Source: Janthinobacterium saanense (GTDB taxonomy: Bacteria; Pseudomonadota; Gammaproteobacteria; Burkholderiales; Burkholderiaceae_D). Taken from it: a stretch of 64,000 nucleotides of DNA. Below, one piece after another: positions 18,242-26,859 of the stretch (position 1 is the first letter of the stretch; every line of letters begins with the position of its first letter). The notes below the pieces were generated by a model. The model was not told where the DNA came from, ran no database searches, and saw only the letters and a list, made by a program, of their open reading frames with translations. A program made the translations under genes and the position numbers. Location of the stretch: NCBI RefSeq assembly GCF_014200675.1, contig NZ_JACHCI010000005.1, forward strand, positions 186,001 through 250,000, written 5' to 3'.

Positions 18242-21007
18242 ATGCATCCCAACGACAGCCAACGTCCCGATCCTGACGCCCTGCTGGCACAAGTACAGGC
18301 GCAGGAAAAAAAGGCCGCACGCGGCAGGTTGCGCATTTATTTCGGTGCGTCGGCCGGCGTGGGCAAGACTTACGCCATGCTCGCTGCGGCCCGTAAATTG
18401 CTGGCCGATGGCCAGGATCTGCTGGTTGGCGTGGTGGAGACGCACGGGCGCCAGGATACGGCTGCCCAGCTTGAAGGCTTGCCTGTGCTGCCGCTCAAGG
18501 CGGTTGAATACCGGGGCAAGACCTTGCTGGAGTTTGACCTCGACGAGGCGCTGCGGCGCGCACCGCCCCTGATCTTGATGGATGAACTGGCCCACTCGAA
18601 CGTGGCAGGCTCGCGCCATCCCAAGCGCTGGCAGGACGTCGAGGAATTGCTGGCCGCCGGTATCGATGTGCTATCGACCGTCAATGTGCAACACCTGGAA
18701 AGCCTCAACGATGTGGTGGGGGGTATCACCGGCATCCGCGTGGCCGAAACCCTGCCCGACACTGTATTTGACCGCGCCGATGAAGTGGTGCTGGTCGATA
18801 TTCCGGCGGATGAATTGCTGCGCCGTTTGAAGCTGGGCAAGGTGTACAAGCCGCAGCAGGCCGAGCGCGCTTCACAGAATTTTTTCCGCAAGGGCAATCT
18901 GATCGCCTTGCGCGAACTGGCCCTGCGCCGCACGGCGGACCGGGTGCAGGACGACGTGCAGGCTTACCGCGTGGAGAAATCGATCAATCCCGTATGGAAG
19001 ACGGGCGTGGCCCTGTTAGCCTGCGTGGGCCCGCGCGCCGGTGGCGAACACGTGATCCGCAGCGCGGCGCGCCTGGCCGGCCAATTGAACGCGGAATGGC
19101 ATGCGCTGTATGTGGAAACGCCGGGTTTGCAGCGGCTGCCGGCGCGCGAGCGCGAGCGCATCCTGAAAACTCTGAAGCTGGCGCAAGACCTGGGCGCGCG
19201 CACCGCCATCGTCGCTTCCGCCGATATCGCTGCCGCCGTCGTCGAGTATGCGCGCGGTGCGAATATCTCGAAAGTCATCGTCGGCCGTAGCCGTGCCGGC
19301 CTGCTGGCACGGCTGTGGAACGCGCCGCCGGCGCAGCGCATGGCCAGCCTGGCGCCCGATGTCGACCTGATCGAAGTGGGCCAGCCTGCGGGCGATGCGC
19401 CGCTGCGGCATGCGGGCGGCGATGACGAGGCCGATGGACCGCGCCGTCCTTCGCGCCATTGGCGCTATATTTTTGCCGCTGTCGCCAGCCTGTTGACGGC
19501 CGTAGCCTCGGTGCCGCTGCAGCCTTACCTGGACCTGGCCAATATCGCCATGCTGTCCTTGCTGACGGTGGTGCTGGTGGCCGTGCGCCTGGGCCGCGGA
19601 CCGGCGGCGCTGGCCAGTCTGGTAGGCGTGGCCTGCTTTGATTTCGTTTTCGTGCCGCCCCGTTATTCGTTTGCGGTCGGCGATTTCCAGTACGTGATCA
19701 CGTTTGGCGTGATGCTGGCCGTGGGTCTGATCACCGGCCATTTGACGGCGGGCCTGCGCTTCCAGGCACGGGTGGCGTCGCACCGCGAATCGCGTGCCCG
19801 CGCCCTGTATGAATTTTCGCGTGAATTGTCGGGCGTGCTGCAGACGGAGCAGATTTTCGACATCACGAAAAGCGCCATCGAACGGGCGTTTCGCGCGCGC
19901 GCCACCTTGCTGCTGCCTGATGAGCAGGGCAGGCTGCAGGCGCCAGCGAATGTAGCGGAGCTGGACCTGGGCATCGCGCAGTGGGCGTTCGATCGCGCCG
20001 AAGCGGCCGGTACGGGCACCGATACCTTGCCCGGTTCGAACATCTTTTATTTGCCGCTGATCGCGCCGATGCGCACACGCGGTTTGCTGGCGCTGCTGCC
20101 GCTCGATGAACCGAACCACCGCCGCTGGCTGCTGGTGCCGGAACAGCGGCAGCACCTCGATACCTTTGCCGCGCTGGCGGCCATTGCACTCGAGCGCGTG
20201 CATTACATCGATGTGGCGCAGGGCGCCCTGGTGCAGATGGAATCGGAGCGCTTGCGCAATTCCCTGCTGGCGGCGCTGTCGCATGACTTGCGCACGCCCT
20301 TGACCTCGCTGGTGGGGCTGGCTGAATCGCTGGCGCTGTCGAAGCCTGCCTTGTCGAGTGCGCAGCTGGACATGGCGCGCTCGCTGCAGTCTGAAACCGT
20401 GCGCATGAGCGCCCTGGTGGCCAATCTGCTCGATATGGCGCGCATCGAAAGTGGCCATGTGCGGCTGAACCTGCAATGGCAGGCGCTGGAAGAAGTCGTC
20501 GGCAGCGCGCTGCGCGCCAGCCGCCCGCAGTTGCAGGGCCATCGCTTGCAGACGCAGCTGGCGCCTGACCTGCCGCTGGTGCGCTATGACGCCGTGCTGG
20601 TCGAGCGCGTGCTGTGCAATCTGCTGGAAAACGCCGCCAAGTACACGCCGCCGGGCAGCACCATCACGATCGCAGCCAGGGTGCTGGGCCAGCTTTTACA
20701 GGTGACGGTCAGCGATGATGGCCCCGGCTTGCCGCCTGGCCGCGAAGAAGCGATTTTTGAAAAATTCACGCGCGGCGAACGCGAATCGAACAAGCCGGGT
20801 GTGGGGCTGGGGCTGGCCATCTGCCGCGCCATCGTCGAAGCGCATGGCGGCACCATCCGGGCGCAGGCGCAATTGCCCGGGCAGGGCGCAGCCATCGTGT
20901 TTACGCTGCCGCTGGGCACGCCGCCGGCCTTGCCGGAGCTGGAGCTCGACGAGATAGACACTGGTCCTGGTACTGATAAAACCAAACGAGAGAATGATCA
21001 TGAATGA
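18242..21007 (+). CDS. kdpD: Sensor histidine kinase KdpD
   Basis: The 921-residue kinase has the N-terminal KdpD domain with a Walker A (GASAGVGKTYAML), a universal-stress-protein-like domain (about 240-365), four closely spaced membrane spans (about 395-500), a GAF-like region, and the kinase core with His681 in SHDLRTPL plus N, G1 and G2 boxes (NLLENAAKY, DDGPGLP, GVGLGLAICR). It responds to potassium limitation or osmotic stress and phosphorylates KdpE. The ATG at 18242 has an AAAGAG site; an in-frame ATG at 18218 sits inside the upstream hairpin and is less likely. Confidence 0.95.
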   Translation: MHPNDSQRPDPDALLAQVQAQEKKAARGRLRIYFGASAGVGKTYAMLAAARKLLADGQDLLVGVVETHGRQDTAAQLEGLPVLPLKAVEYRGKTLLEFDLDEALRRAPPLILMDELAHSNVAGSRHPKRWQDVEELLAAGIDVLSTVNVQHLESLNDVVGGITGIRVAETLPDTVFDRADEVVLVDIPADELLRRLKLGKVYKPQQAERASQNFFRKGNLIALRELALRRTADRVQDDVQAYRVEKSINPVWKTGVALLACVGPRAGGEHVIRSAARLAGQLNAEWHALYVETPGLQRLPARERERILKTLKLAQDLGARTAIVASADIAAAVVEYARGANISKVIVGRSRAGLLARLWNAPPAQRMASLAPDVDLIEVGQPAGDAPLRHAGGDDEADGPRRPSRHWRYIFAAVASLLTAVASVPLQPYLDLANIAMLSLLTVVLVAVRLGRGPAALASLVGVACFDFVFVPPRYSFAVGDFQYVITFGVMLAVGLITGHLTAGLRFQARVASHRESRARALYEFSRELSGVLQTEQIFDITKSAIERAFRARATLLLPDEQGRLQAPANVAELDLGIAQWAFDRAEAAGTGTDTLPGSNIFYLPLIAPMRTRGLLALLPLDEPNHRRWLLVPEQRQHLDTFAALAAIALERVHYIDVAQGALVQMESERLRNSLLAALSHDLRTPLTSLVGLAESLALSKPALSSAQLDMARSLQSETVRMSALVANLLDMARIESGHVRLNLQWQALEEVVGSALRASRPQLQGHRLQTQLAPDLPLVRYDAVLVERVLCNLLENAAKYTPPGSTITIAARVLGQLLQVTVSDDGPGLPPGREEAIFEKFTRGERESNKPGVGLGLAICRAIVEAHGGTIRAQAQLPGQGAAIVFTLPLGTPPALPELELDEIDTGPGTDKTKRENDHE

Positions 21008-21698
21008 ACCTTCCGCTACTGCCTTGCTGGTTGAAGATGAACCGCAAATCCGCCGTTTCGTGCGCTCTGCGCTGGAAGAAGAGGGCTGGCAGATTTTCGA
21101 ATCGGCCACCATGCAGCGCGGCTTGATCGACGCCGGCACGCGCCGGCCCGACCTGATCGTGCTTGACCTGGGTTTGCCCGATGGCGATGGCATCGATTTC
21201 ATCGCCGACATCCGCAAATGGTCGGCTGTGCCCATCATCGTGCTGTCGGCCCGCGTCGACGAGCAGGACAAGATACGCGCGCTCGATGCGGGCGCTGATG
21301 ACTATTTGACCAAGCCGTTTGGCGTGGGCGAATTGCTGGCCCGCGTGCGCGCCACCTTGCGCCGCCAGCGCCAGCCCAGCGCCAACGAAGATGGCGTGGT
21401 GCAGTTCGGCGACGTGCGGGTCGACCTGAAAGACCGCCTGGTCACGCGTAACAAGCAGCTGGTGCACATGACGCCGACGGAATTTCGCTTGCTGTCCGTG
21501 CTGGTGAAAAATGCCGGCAGGGTAGTCACCAATCCGCAACTGCTGCGCGAAGTGTGGGGGCCGTCGAATAGCGAAAACGGCCATTACCTGCGCATCTACA
21601 TGGGCCATTTGCGCCAGAAGCTGGAAGCCGATCCGGCCCAGCCCCAGTATCTGCTGACGGAAACGGCAGTCGGCTACCGCCTGCTCTTGCCGCTCTGA
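21000..21698 (+). CDS. kdpE: Response regulator KdpE
   Basis: The 232-residue OmpR-family regulator has a receiver domain with the acidic pair ED, phospho-accepting Asp56 in LDLGLPDGDG and Lys in the LTKPFGVGEL loop. A C-terminal winged helix contains LTPTEFRLL-like and GYRLLLPL sequences. The gene overlaps kdpD by eight bases. Two in-frame ATGs exist (20994 and 21000). The second is chosen because the GAGAG at 20987-20991 is eight bases away from it and almost touches the first. It should activate the kdpF operator region. Confidence 0.95.
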   Translation: MNEPSATALLVEDEPQIRRFVRSALEEEGWQIFESATMQRGLIDAGTRRPDLIVLDLGLPDGDGIDFIADIRKWSAVPIIVLSARVDEQDKIRALDAGADDYLTKPFGVGELLARVRATLRRQRQPSANEDGVVQFGDVRVDLKDRLVTRNKQLVHMTPTEFRLLSVLVKNAGRVVTNPQLLREVWGPSNSENGHYLRIYMGHLRQKLEADPAQPQYLLTETAVGYRLLLPL

Positions 21699-21837
21699 TG
21701 CCGCTCTAACTTCATCCTTCCCCCTGTTCGAAAACAGGCGCTGCGCGCGCCAGGGGGAGGCTTTAGCCAAATTTTCTGCAGCATCGGGCTAGCTGCGCCA
21801 GTTGGCAAAGGCCCATACCAATAATAAAGAGAATCGC

Positions 21838-22587
21838 ATGAAAAAACTACTAGTTGCACTTGCCGTCGCCACGACCTGTATGGGCGGCGTGGTCCACGCT
21901 GAAGAGGCAAAGCCCGACAATGAACTGAGCTTTAATGCCGCCGGCGTATCGGACTACCGCTACCGCGGCATTTCGCAAACGCGGTTGAACCCGGCATTGC
22001 AGGGCGGCGCCGACTATGTCAATAATCCGACCGGCCTGTACGCGAGCGCCTGGGCATCGACCATCAGCTGGACCAGGGATAGTGGTGGCAGCGGTGGCGT
22101 GGAGCTCGATCTGTCTGCCGGCAAGCGTGGACAACTGAGCAGCGATATCGGCTATGACGTGGGTCTGCTGGTGTATGTGTATGCCGACAATGGCTTGAAA
22201 GACGTCGTCGGCCTGGCCGATGCCAATACCCGGGAAGTCTATGGTCAACTTTCCTACGGCGTCGCCTACATCAAGTATTCGCTGGCTGTATCGAACCTGT
22301 TCGGCATCGCCAATAGCCGTAACAGCAGCTATGTGGACGTGGGCGCGAATATCGACCTGACGTATGGCTGGACCGCCAATCTGCACGCGGGCTACCAGAA
22401 CGTGAAAAACAATGATGCGTCGAGCTACGCGGACTGGAAGGTGGGTCTGACGCGTGATTTCGGTATCGTCACGGGCGCACTGGCCGTGATCGGCACGAAC
22501 GCAGATAAACAGGCTTATGCTTCGCCGGCGAATGGCAAATTCCTGGGCAAGACAGCGCTGCAACTGACGCTCGGCAAGACGTTTTAA
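21838..22587 (+). CDS. TorF-family putative outer-membrane porin
   Basis: The 249-residue protein has a signal peptide (MKKLLVALAVATTCMGGVVHA) and a mature sequence of alternating amphipathic strands. It carries the family hallmarks SDYRYRGISQT, ELDLSAGKRG and YGQLSYGVAYIKYS, and ends with an aromatic residue (LGKTF), as outer-membrane barrels do. It matches the family known as Gcw_chp/TorF, whose substrate is not established. An AAAGAGAA site precedes the ATG at 21838; the longer in-frame start at 21802 has none. Confidence 0.85.
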   Translation: MKKLLVALAVATTCMGGVVHAEEAKPDNELSFNAAGVSDYRYRGISQTRLNPALQGGADYVNNPTGLYASAWASTISWTRDSGGSGGVELDLSAGKRGQLSSDIGYDVGLLVYVYADNGLKDVVGLADANTREVYGQLSYGVAYIKYSLAVSNLFGIANSRNSSYVDVGANIDLTYGWTANLHAGYQNVKNNDASSYADWKVGLTRDFGIVTGALAVIGTNADKQAYASPANGKFLGKTALQLTLGKTF

Positions 22588-22600
22588 TTGTATGAAAAGA

Positions 22601-22635
22601 GCGGCCGGGTGCTGTGCGCCTGGCCGGCTTTTTCA
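22601..22635. terminator. Probable terminator between the porin and the convergent ParA-like gene
   Basis: A GC-rich stem of about nine pairs with two wobbles (GCCGGGTGC with GCGCCTGGC) ends in a T run at 22629-22633. It lies between converging genes. Confidence 0.55.
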
Positions 22636-22640
22636 GGTTT

Positions 22641-23171
22641 TCAGGATGGCGTGAAATCGAAAACAGCGTGGTACAGCTGTTTGGCACTTATTGTGCTGGC
22701 AGCCGGAATTTGTGCGGCCAGCGCGCGCGCCGCGAGCGGTGCTGCATCGGCCACCAGCAGCACGCGCAGTTCGGGATTGATGGTGCGCGCATGGGCGATG
22801 CGGCGCACCAGGCTCGCTTCGTCGGCCAGGCCGTCGACGGACACCACCAGCACACGCGCGGCGATCATGGCCGAGCGGCTGCCGAGGGAGTCGCGCGCTT
22901 CGCTGTCGATCACGATGTCGTGGTAGCAGTTGACCAGGTGTTCCAGCTCGGGCTGCAAGCCCTTGGCGCTGATAGGGCGCGCCGTCAGGTGGGCCAGCGC
23001 GCTTTCGCCCGCCGCCTGGGCTTGATCGAGGGCGCCGTGGCGCGGATCGGCGTCGAGCAGCAGCACCTTGCGGCCCGCTTGCGCGCGCGAGGCGGCCAGC
23101 GTGCTGGCCAGCCTTGCCGCCAGTATGGATTTCTCCATCCGGCCTTGTTCAGCTGTGATAGCGATGATCAT
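22641..23171 (-). CDS. ParA/MinD-like protein with a degenerate P-loop
   Basis: The 176-residue protein has the ParA/MinD fold outline: an N-terminal strand MIIAIT, an A-prime-like motif VLLLDADPRHG, a Walker-B-like DIVIDSEARDS, and later hydrophobic strands. However, the deviant Walker A (normally KGGxGKS/T) reads AEQGRMEKSI, with only one glycine and no signature lysine. It is also short compared with ParA (about 210-260). It probably no longer cycles ATP normally. The start lies inside the end of the upstream DapA-family gene (23-base overlap), so the two are coupled. Its function is unknown. Confidence 0.65.
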   Translation of the reverse strand: MIIAITAEQGRMEKSILAARLASTLAASRAQAGRKVLLLDADPRHGALDQAQAAGESALAHLTARPISAKGLQPELEHLVNCYHDIVIDSEARDSLGSRSAMIAARVLVVSVDGLADEASLVRRIAHARTINPELRVLLVADAAPLAARALAAQIPAASTISAKQLYHAVFDFTPS

Positions 23172-24198
23172 CTTGGCGTACCGCTGGAATGATGTTGGAG
23201 GTCGACACGAGTTGCAGCAGACAGCCTTCGCGCGGTGCGTCCTGTGCTTCCTTGCCGCAGGCGCTCCAGCGCGGCAGCTCCATCAACTGCTCCAGTGCCT
23301 CGGCCAGTTCGGCCTGGCCAGCGGACGACATGGGTGTCATCGGCAGGCGCAATTCGTCGCGCACCTTGCCTTGCAGCGCCAGCGCTGCCTTGACCGGCGC
23401 CGGATTGGGCTCGGAGAACAGCAGGCGGATCACCGGCAGCAGGGCCTTGAACAAGAGACTGGCGGCGCCATGGCGGCCGGTTTTGACAAGGTCGTACAGT
23501 TGCGCATACAGGTCGGGGCGCACCTGGGCGGCGGCCGACATGGCGCCGTGTGCACCCATGGTCAGACTGGCCAGCATCAGCGCGTCATCGCCGCACAAGA
23601 CGTCCAGCCGGGTTTCCAGCAGCAGTTCGCCCAGTTGCTGCAGCTTGCCGCCGGCTTCCTTGATGGCGACGAAATGCGAGTCGCGCGCCAGCTGGGCCAC
23701 GGTGTGCGGCGTCATGTTGACACCGGTGCGCGCTGGCACGTTGTACAGCACGATCGATTGGTCGGTGGCGTCGGCGATGGTCTGGAAATGGCGCACGATG
23801 CCTTCCTGCGAAGGGCGCACATAGGATGGCGTGGAAATGAGCAGGCCGGCCAGCGGGTGGTCGTTATAGCGCTGGACGGTGGCCGTGACGGCACGTGTAT
23901 CGCTGCCACCCACGCCCATCACGACCGGGAAGTGCGGGCCGACGGCTTCGAGTACGGCGTCAAGCAGCATGGTCTGTTCCGCTGCGTCGAGCATGGCCGC
24001 TTCACCGGTGGTGCCGCAGACGACCAGCCCCGAGATGCCGCTGCCGGCCAGTTCGTCGGCCAGCTGCTGCGCCGCGTCGAGATCGATTTCGCCATCGCGG
24101 AACGGCGTCACCATCGGTACCCAGATGCCCTGGAAATGGGTGGTGATGCGCGAGGAGGACATGGTTTTTTCAGGGGGATGCTGCAGATAGGTGCTCAT
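23149..24198 (-). CDS. DapA-family aldolase (dihydrodipicolinate synthase-like)
   Basis: The 349-residue protein carries all DapA/NAL catalytic landmarks: GTTGEAAML (threonine pair), YNVPARTG (proton-relay Tyr and substrate-binding Arg) and AIKEAGG (Schiff-base Lys). This supports 4-hydroxy-tetrahydrodipicolinate synthase or a closely related pyruvate aldolase activity. It is longer than DapA (about 292) through about 20 extra N-terminal and about 45 extra C-terminal residues, the latter overlapping the next gene. The start at 24198 has an AAGGAAAA site and overlaps the upstream stop (ATGA); an internal ATG at 24162 is the alternative. It may be a second DapA paralogue rather than the housekeeping one. 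Confidence 0.8.
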   Translation of the reverse strand: MSTYLQHPPEKTMSSSRITTHFQGIWVPMVTPFRDGEIDLDAAQQLADELAGSGISGLVVCGTTGEAAMLDAAEQTMLLDAVLEAVGPHFPVVMGVGGSDTRAVTATVQRYNDHPLAGLLISTPSYVRPSQEGIVRHFQTIADATDQSIVLYNVPARTGVNMTPHTVAQLARDSHFVAIKEAGGKLQQLGELLLETRLDVLCGDDALMLASLTMGAHGAMSAAAQVRPDLYAQLYDLVKTGRHGAASLLFKALLPVIRLLFSEPNPAPVKAALALQGKVRDELRLPMTPMSSAGQAELAEALEQLMELPRWSACGKEAQDAPREGCLLQLVSTSNIIPAVRQDDHRYHS

Positions 24199-24530
24199 GC
24201 GCTTTTCCTTTCGCTGATGCGGCCAAATTCCGCAGCCGGCAGCAAGCGCATCACCGCATCCATCGTCAGGCGCAGCGCCGGCTCCGTCACGCACAGCCAT
24301 ACCTTCATGCGCTCGGCATGTTCAATCGCCTCGATGCGCATGAACGACAGCATGCTGCCGCAGGTTTTCACGACCAGCTGGCGCAGTTCGGCCAGGCAGG
24401 CTTTGTCGACCGTGATATGCATCAGGAATGTGGGCAGGCGGGACTGATGATGGCGCGGATACGCGGCGTGATGGCTGGAGGTATGGCTGATTTCGTGCTG
24501 GCGCATAGGCAGGCGTGAATGGGGTTCCAT
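24195..24530 (-). CDS. Small protein with a possible ACT-like fold
   Basis: The 111-residue reading frame overlaps the DapA-family start codon by four bases. After about 36 poorly structured, His-rich residues, the remainder (from MHITVDKACLAELRQLVVK) follows a beta-alpha-beta-beta-alpha pattern reminiscent of ACT regulatory domains, but no ligand motif is diagnostic. A shorter start at the ATG near residue 37 is possible and would leave just the folded part. If ACT-like, it could be a regulatory subunit for the adjacent lysine-pathway-like enzyme; this is inference. Confidence 0.5.
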   Translation of the reverse strand: MEPHSRLPMRQHEISHTSSHHAAYPRHHQSRLPTFLMHITVDKACLAELRQLVVKTCGSMLSFMRIEAIEHAERMKVWLCVTEPALRLTMDAVMRLLPAAEFGRISERKSA

Positions 24531-24779
24531 GGTGGCTTTGCAGCAGTGGTTGAGATGTAGCCAAGGTTAGCAGCGGCGCCGTAAAGATACTGTAAAAAGC
24601 GCGGGCTCAGGCGTAAATGGCTTGTATGCGTTTTTGTCTATTCGCCGTGCTACGGGGCCACGCTGTTGCATTTATGCGGCGCTTATAGAGTACATATGCA
24701 CTTTTGTTACAAAATTGAATCGTGTATCAGGGGCTGGAGGTTTATATTGAAACCGTCTCCGCTTTCAGCAAGCCATGCC

Positions 24780-25775
24780 ATGTCAGACGAAAAAAAACCT
24801 CCCGACCCAGCCGATTTGAACCCACCGCGCCGTCCCGAAACCGTGGGCAAGGCGCCGGCCGGCGACGACGGTGAACACCGCGCGCGCGATGCTGTTCCCC
24901 GCTATTTGAAAGAAAACGATACGCCGTTTGCATTGGCCTGGCGCGTAATCACCTCACGCTACCGCGCCATGCGCGACAAGGCCAGCCGCGACTTCATGCG
25001 GCGTACCCTGCGCATCGGTATTTCGGCGCGCATTTTCCACCCCGAGCCGGGTAGCACCGGTTTGCGCAGCAAGAACCTGCAATACCTGGAAGAGTCGATT
25101 GCGCAGTGGGTCATGTCGCGCGACGTGCTGGTCTTCATGATCCCGACCGTTAATACCGGTGGCTTGCTACATCCAAGTAACATCACCTTGCGCCATTACG
25201 CGCGCCATCTCGATGGCCTGGTGCTGCAGGGCGGCGCCGATGTGTCGCCGCAAACCTATTCAGAGACGGCCACGCGCCCCGAGTGGAGCGGCGACCGCGC
25301 GCGCGACCTGTACGAACTGGAACTGCTGCACGAATTCGTCGATGCGGGCAAACCCGTACTGGGCATTTGCCGCGGCTGCCAGCTGATCAACGTAGGCTTC
25401 GGCGGCACCCTGTACCAGGATATCGCCTCCGACGTGGAGGGTGCCAGTTCGCACGTCAACGATTTGTATGACCGCCACCGCCACACCATCGTCTTCCCGA
25501 AAGGTTCGTCGCTGGCCGGCTTGTTTCCCAAGACGGGCGAAGCGCTGGTCAATTCCATCCACCATCAGTCCGTCAAGGATCTGGGGCGCGATATCACGAT
25601 CGAAGCGGTGTCGCAGGGCGACAATATCGTCGAGGCGATCCGCTACCAGCGCGCGCGTTTTGTGATGGGTTTGCAGTGGCATCCCGAATTCCATTCTGCC
25701 GGTGGCGTCGAACTGCTCGATTGCACACCCATACTCGATAACTTTTTGCGCGCGGCGCGGGAGACACGGTTTTGA
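24780..25775 (+). CDS. Class I glutamine amidotransferase-like hydrolase (peptidase C26, PuuD-like)
   Basis: The 331-residue cytoplasmic enzyme has a class I glutamine amidotransferase domain after about 80 disordered N-terminal residues. The nucleophile Cys197 sits in GICRGCQL, and His301 and Glu303 lie in QWHPEFH. GLVLQGGADVSP and SIHHQSVKDLG are typical of gamma-glutamyl hydrolases such as PuuD and of the C26 family. Free-standing proteins of this group cleave gamma-glutamyl amides. The start is uncertain: ATG at 24780 begins the soluble sequence, while an earlier in-frame start at 24666 would add 38 odd residues. Its stop overlaps a TTG start of the next gene. Confidence 0.8.
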   Translation: MSDEKKPPDPADLNPPRRPETVGKAPAGDDGEHRARDAVPRYLKENDTPFALAWRVITSRYRAMRDKASRDFMRRTLRIGISARIFHPEPGSTGLRSKNLQYLEESIAQWVMSRDVLVFMIPTVNTGGLLHPSNITLRHYARHLDGLVLQGGADVSPQTYSETATRPEWSGDRARDLYELELLHEFVDAGKPVLGICRGCQLINVGFGGTLYQDIASDVEGASSHVNDLYDRHRHTIVFPKGSSLAGLFPKTGEALVNSIHHQSVKDLGRDITIEAVSQGDNIVEAIRYQRARFVMGLQWHPEFHSAGGVELLDCTPILDNFLRAARETRF

Positions 25776-26848
25776 ACCAGCACACCATGCACCCTCAACG
25801 CCGCTTGCTGCTGGCAGGCTTGCTGGCGCTACCCTTCGCTGGTCTCCATGCGGCGCCGCAGGCAGGTAGCGTGCAGCTGTTTGCCCTCACATCGCCGCAG
25901 CGCGCCGCCAGTTTGCGCGAGCGCACGGCGCCGGCCGCGCAGGCCGAATTGATCAAGGCGGCACAAAAAACGCTGGACCGGCCGCTGCACCTGATGTCGC
26001 TGGTGCGCACCAGCGGCCTGCTCGATGGCGAAGGCACGCGTGCACAAAGCCAGCAGGCCCAGGAAGACTGGCGCCAGGCGCGCTTGCAGGCGCTGGCCTG
26101 GCGCTTGTCGGGCAAGCAGGAACATCTGGACAGTGCGCGGCGCTATGTGCTGGGCTGGACGGCCAATTTCCAGCCCTCCTATAATCCCATCGATGAAACG
26201 GACTTGAGCAGCCTGCTGTTTGCCTATGACTTGATCGCGGACACCCTGGACGATGGCCAGCGCGAGCAGGTGCGCCGCTTTGGCCGCACCCTGGCGACCG
26301 GTTATCTGGCGGAGCGGGTGCTCAACGGCGGGCCTGGCACGGCGCGCAACAACTGGCAGAGCCACCGCGTCAAGCTCGGTACGGCGGGCGCTTATGTCAG
26401 TGGCGAGCCGGCGCTGATTGCAGCAGCGCAGCAGCGTTTTGCCGAGCACGTACCGCATAACATCCACGATGATGGCTTGCCCCATGACTTTGAACAGCGC
26501 GATGCGCTGCACTATGTGGTCTACACCCTGGAGCCGCTATTGATGGCGGCCTTGATGGCGCAGGCCCATGGTGTAGACTGGTATGGCACGCAGAAACGCC
26601 TGGGCGCGGCGCTGGCCTGGCTGGAACCGTATGCGCAAGGGAAGAAGACGCACGAGGAATTCGTCCACAGCACGGTGTCGTTCGACCGCAAGCGCGCCGC
26701 CACCGGCGTGCCGGGCTTCGCAGGTGAATGGCAGCGCAATGGCGCCGCCACCGTCTACCAGCTGGCGGCGCGCTTCGACATGCGTTATACGCCGCTGGCC
26801 GGCGGACTGCATCCGCCAGCGTGGGTGCAAGCCTTGTTCGCTGCCTGA
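25772..26848 (+). CDS. Exported alginate-lyase-like protein
   Basis: The 358-residue product has an export signal with an RR pair (RRLLLAGLLALPFAGLHAAP), possibly Tat. The rest is helical with an alpha/alpha-barrel character like polysaccharide lyase family 5 (AlgL): TSGLLDGEG, ETDLSSLLFAYDL, GTARNNWQSHRVKLG and DFEQRDALHY match the order of that family's active-site regions (Asn, His, Arg, Tyr). AlgL itself has NNH where this has NNWQSHR, so the substrate may not be alginate. TTG at 25772 overlaps the previous stop (TTGA) behind GGGAGA; the ATG at 25787 is the alternative. Confidence 0.65.
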   Translation: MNQHTMHPQRRLLLAGLLALPFAGLHAAPQAGSVQLFALTSPQRAASLRERTAPAAQAELIKAAQKTLDRPLHLMSLVRTSGLLDGEGTRAQSQQAQEDWRQARLQALAWRLSGKQEHLDSARRYVLGWTANFQPSYNPIDETDLSSLLFAYDLIADTLDDGQREQVRRFGRTLATGYLAERVLNGGPGTARNNWQSHRVKLGTAGAYVSGEPALIAAAQQRFAEHVPHNIHDDGLPHDFEQRDALHYVVYTLEPLLMAALMAQAHGVDWYGTQKRLGAALAWLEPYAQGKKTHEEFVHSTVSFDRKRAATGVPGFAGEWQRNGAATVYQLAARFDMRYTPLAGGLHPPAWVQALFAA

Positions 26849-26859
26849 TTTTTGGGTCC

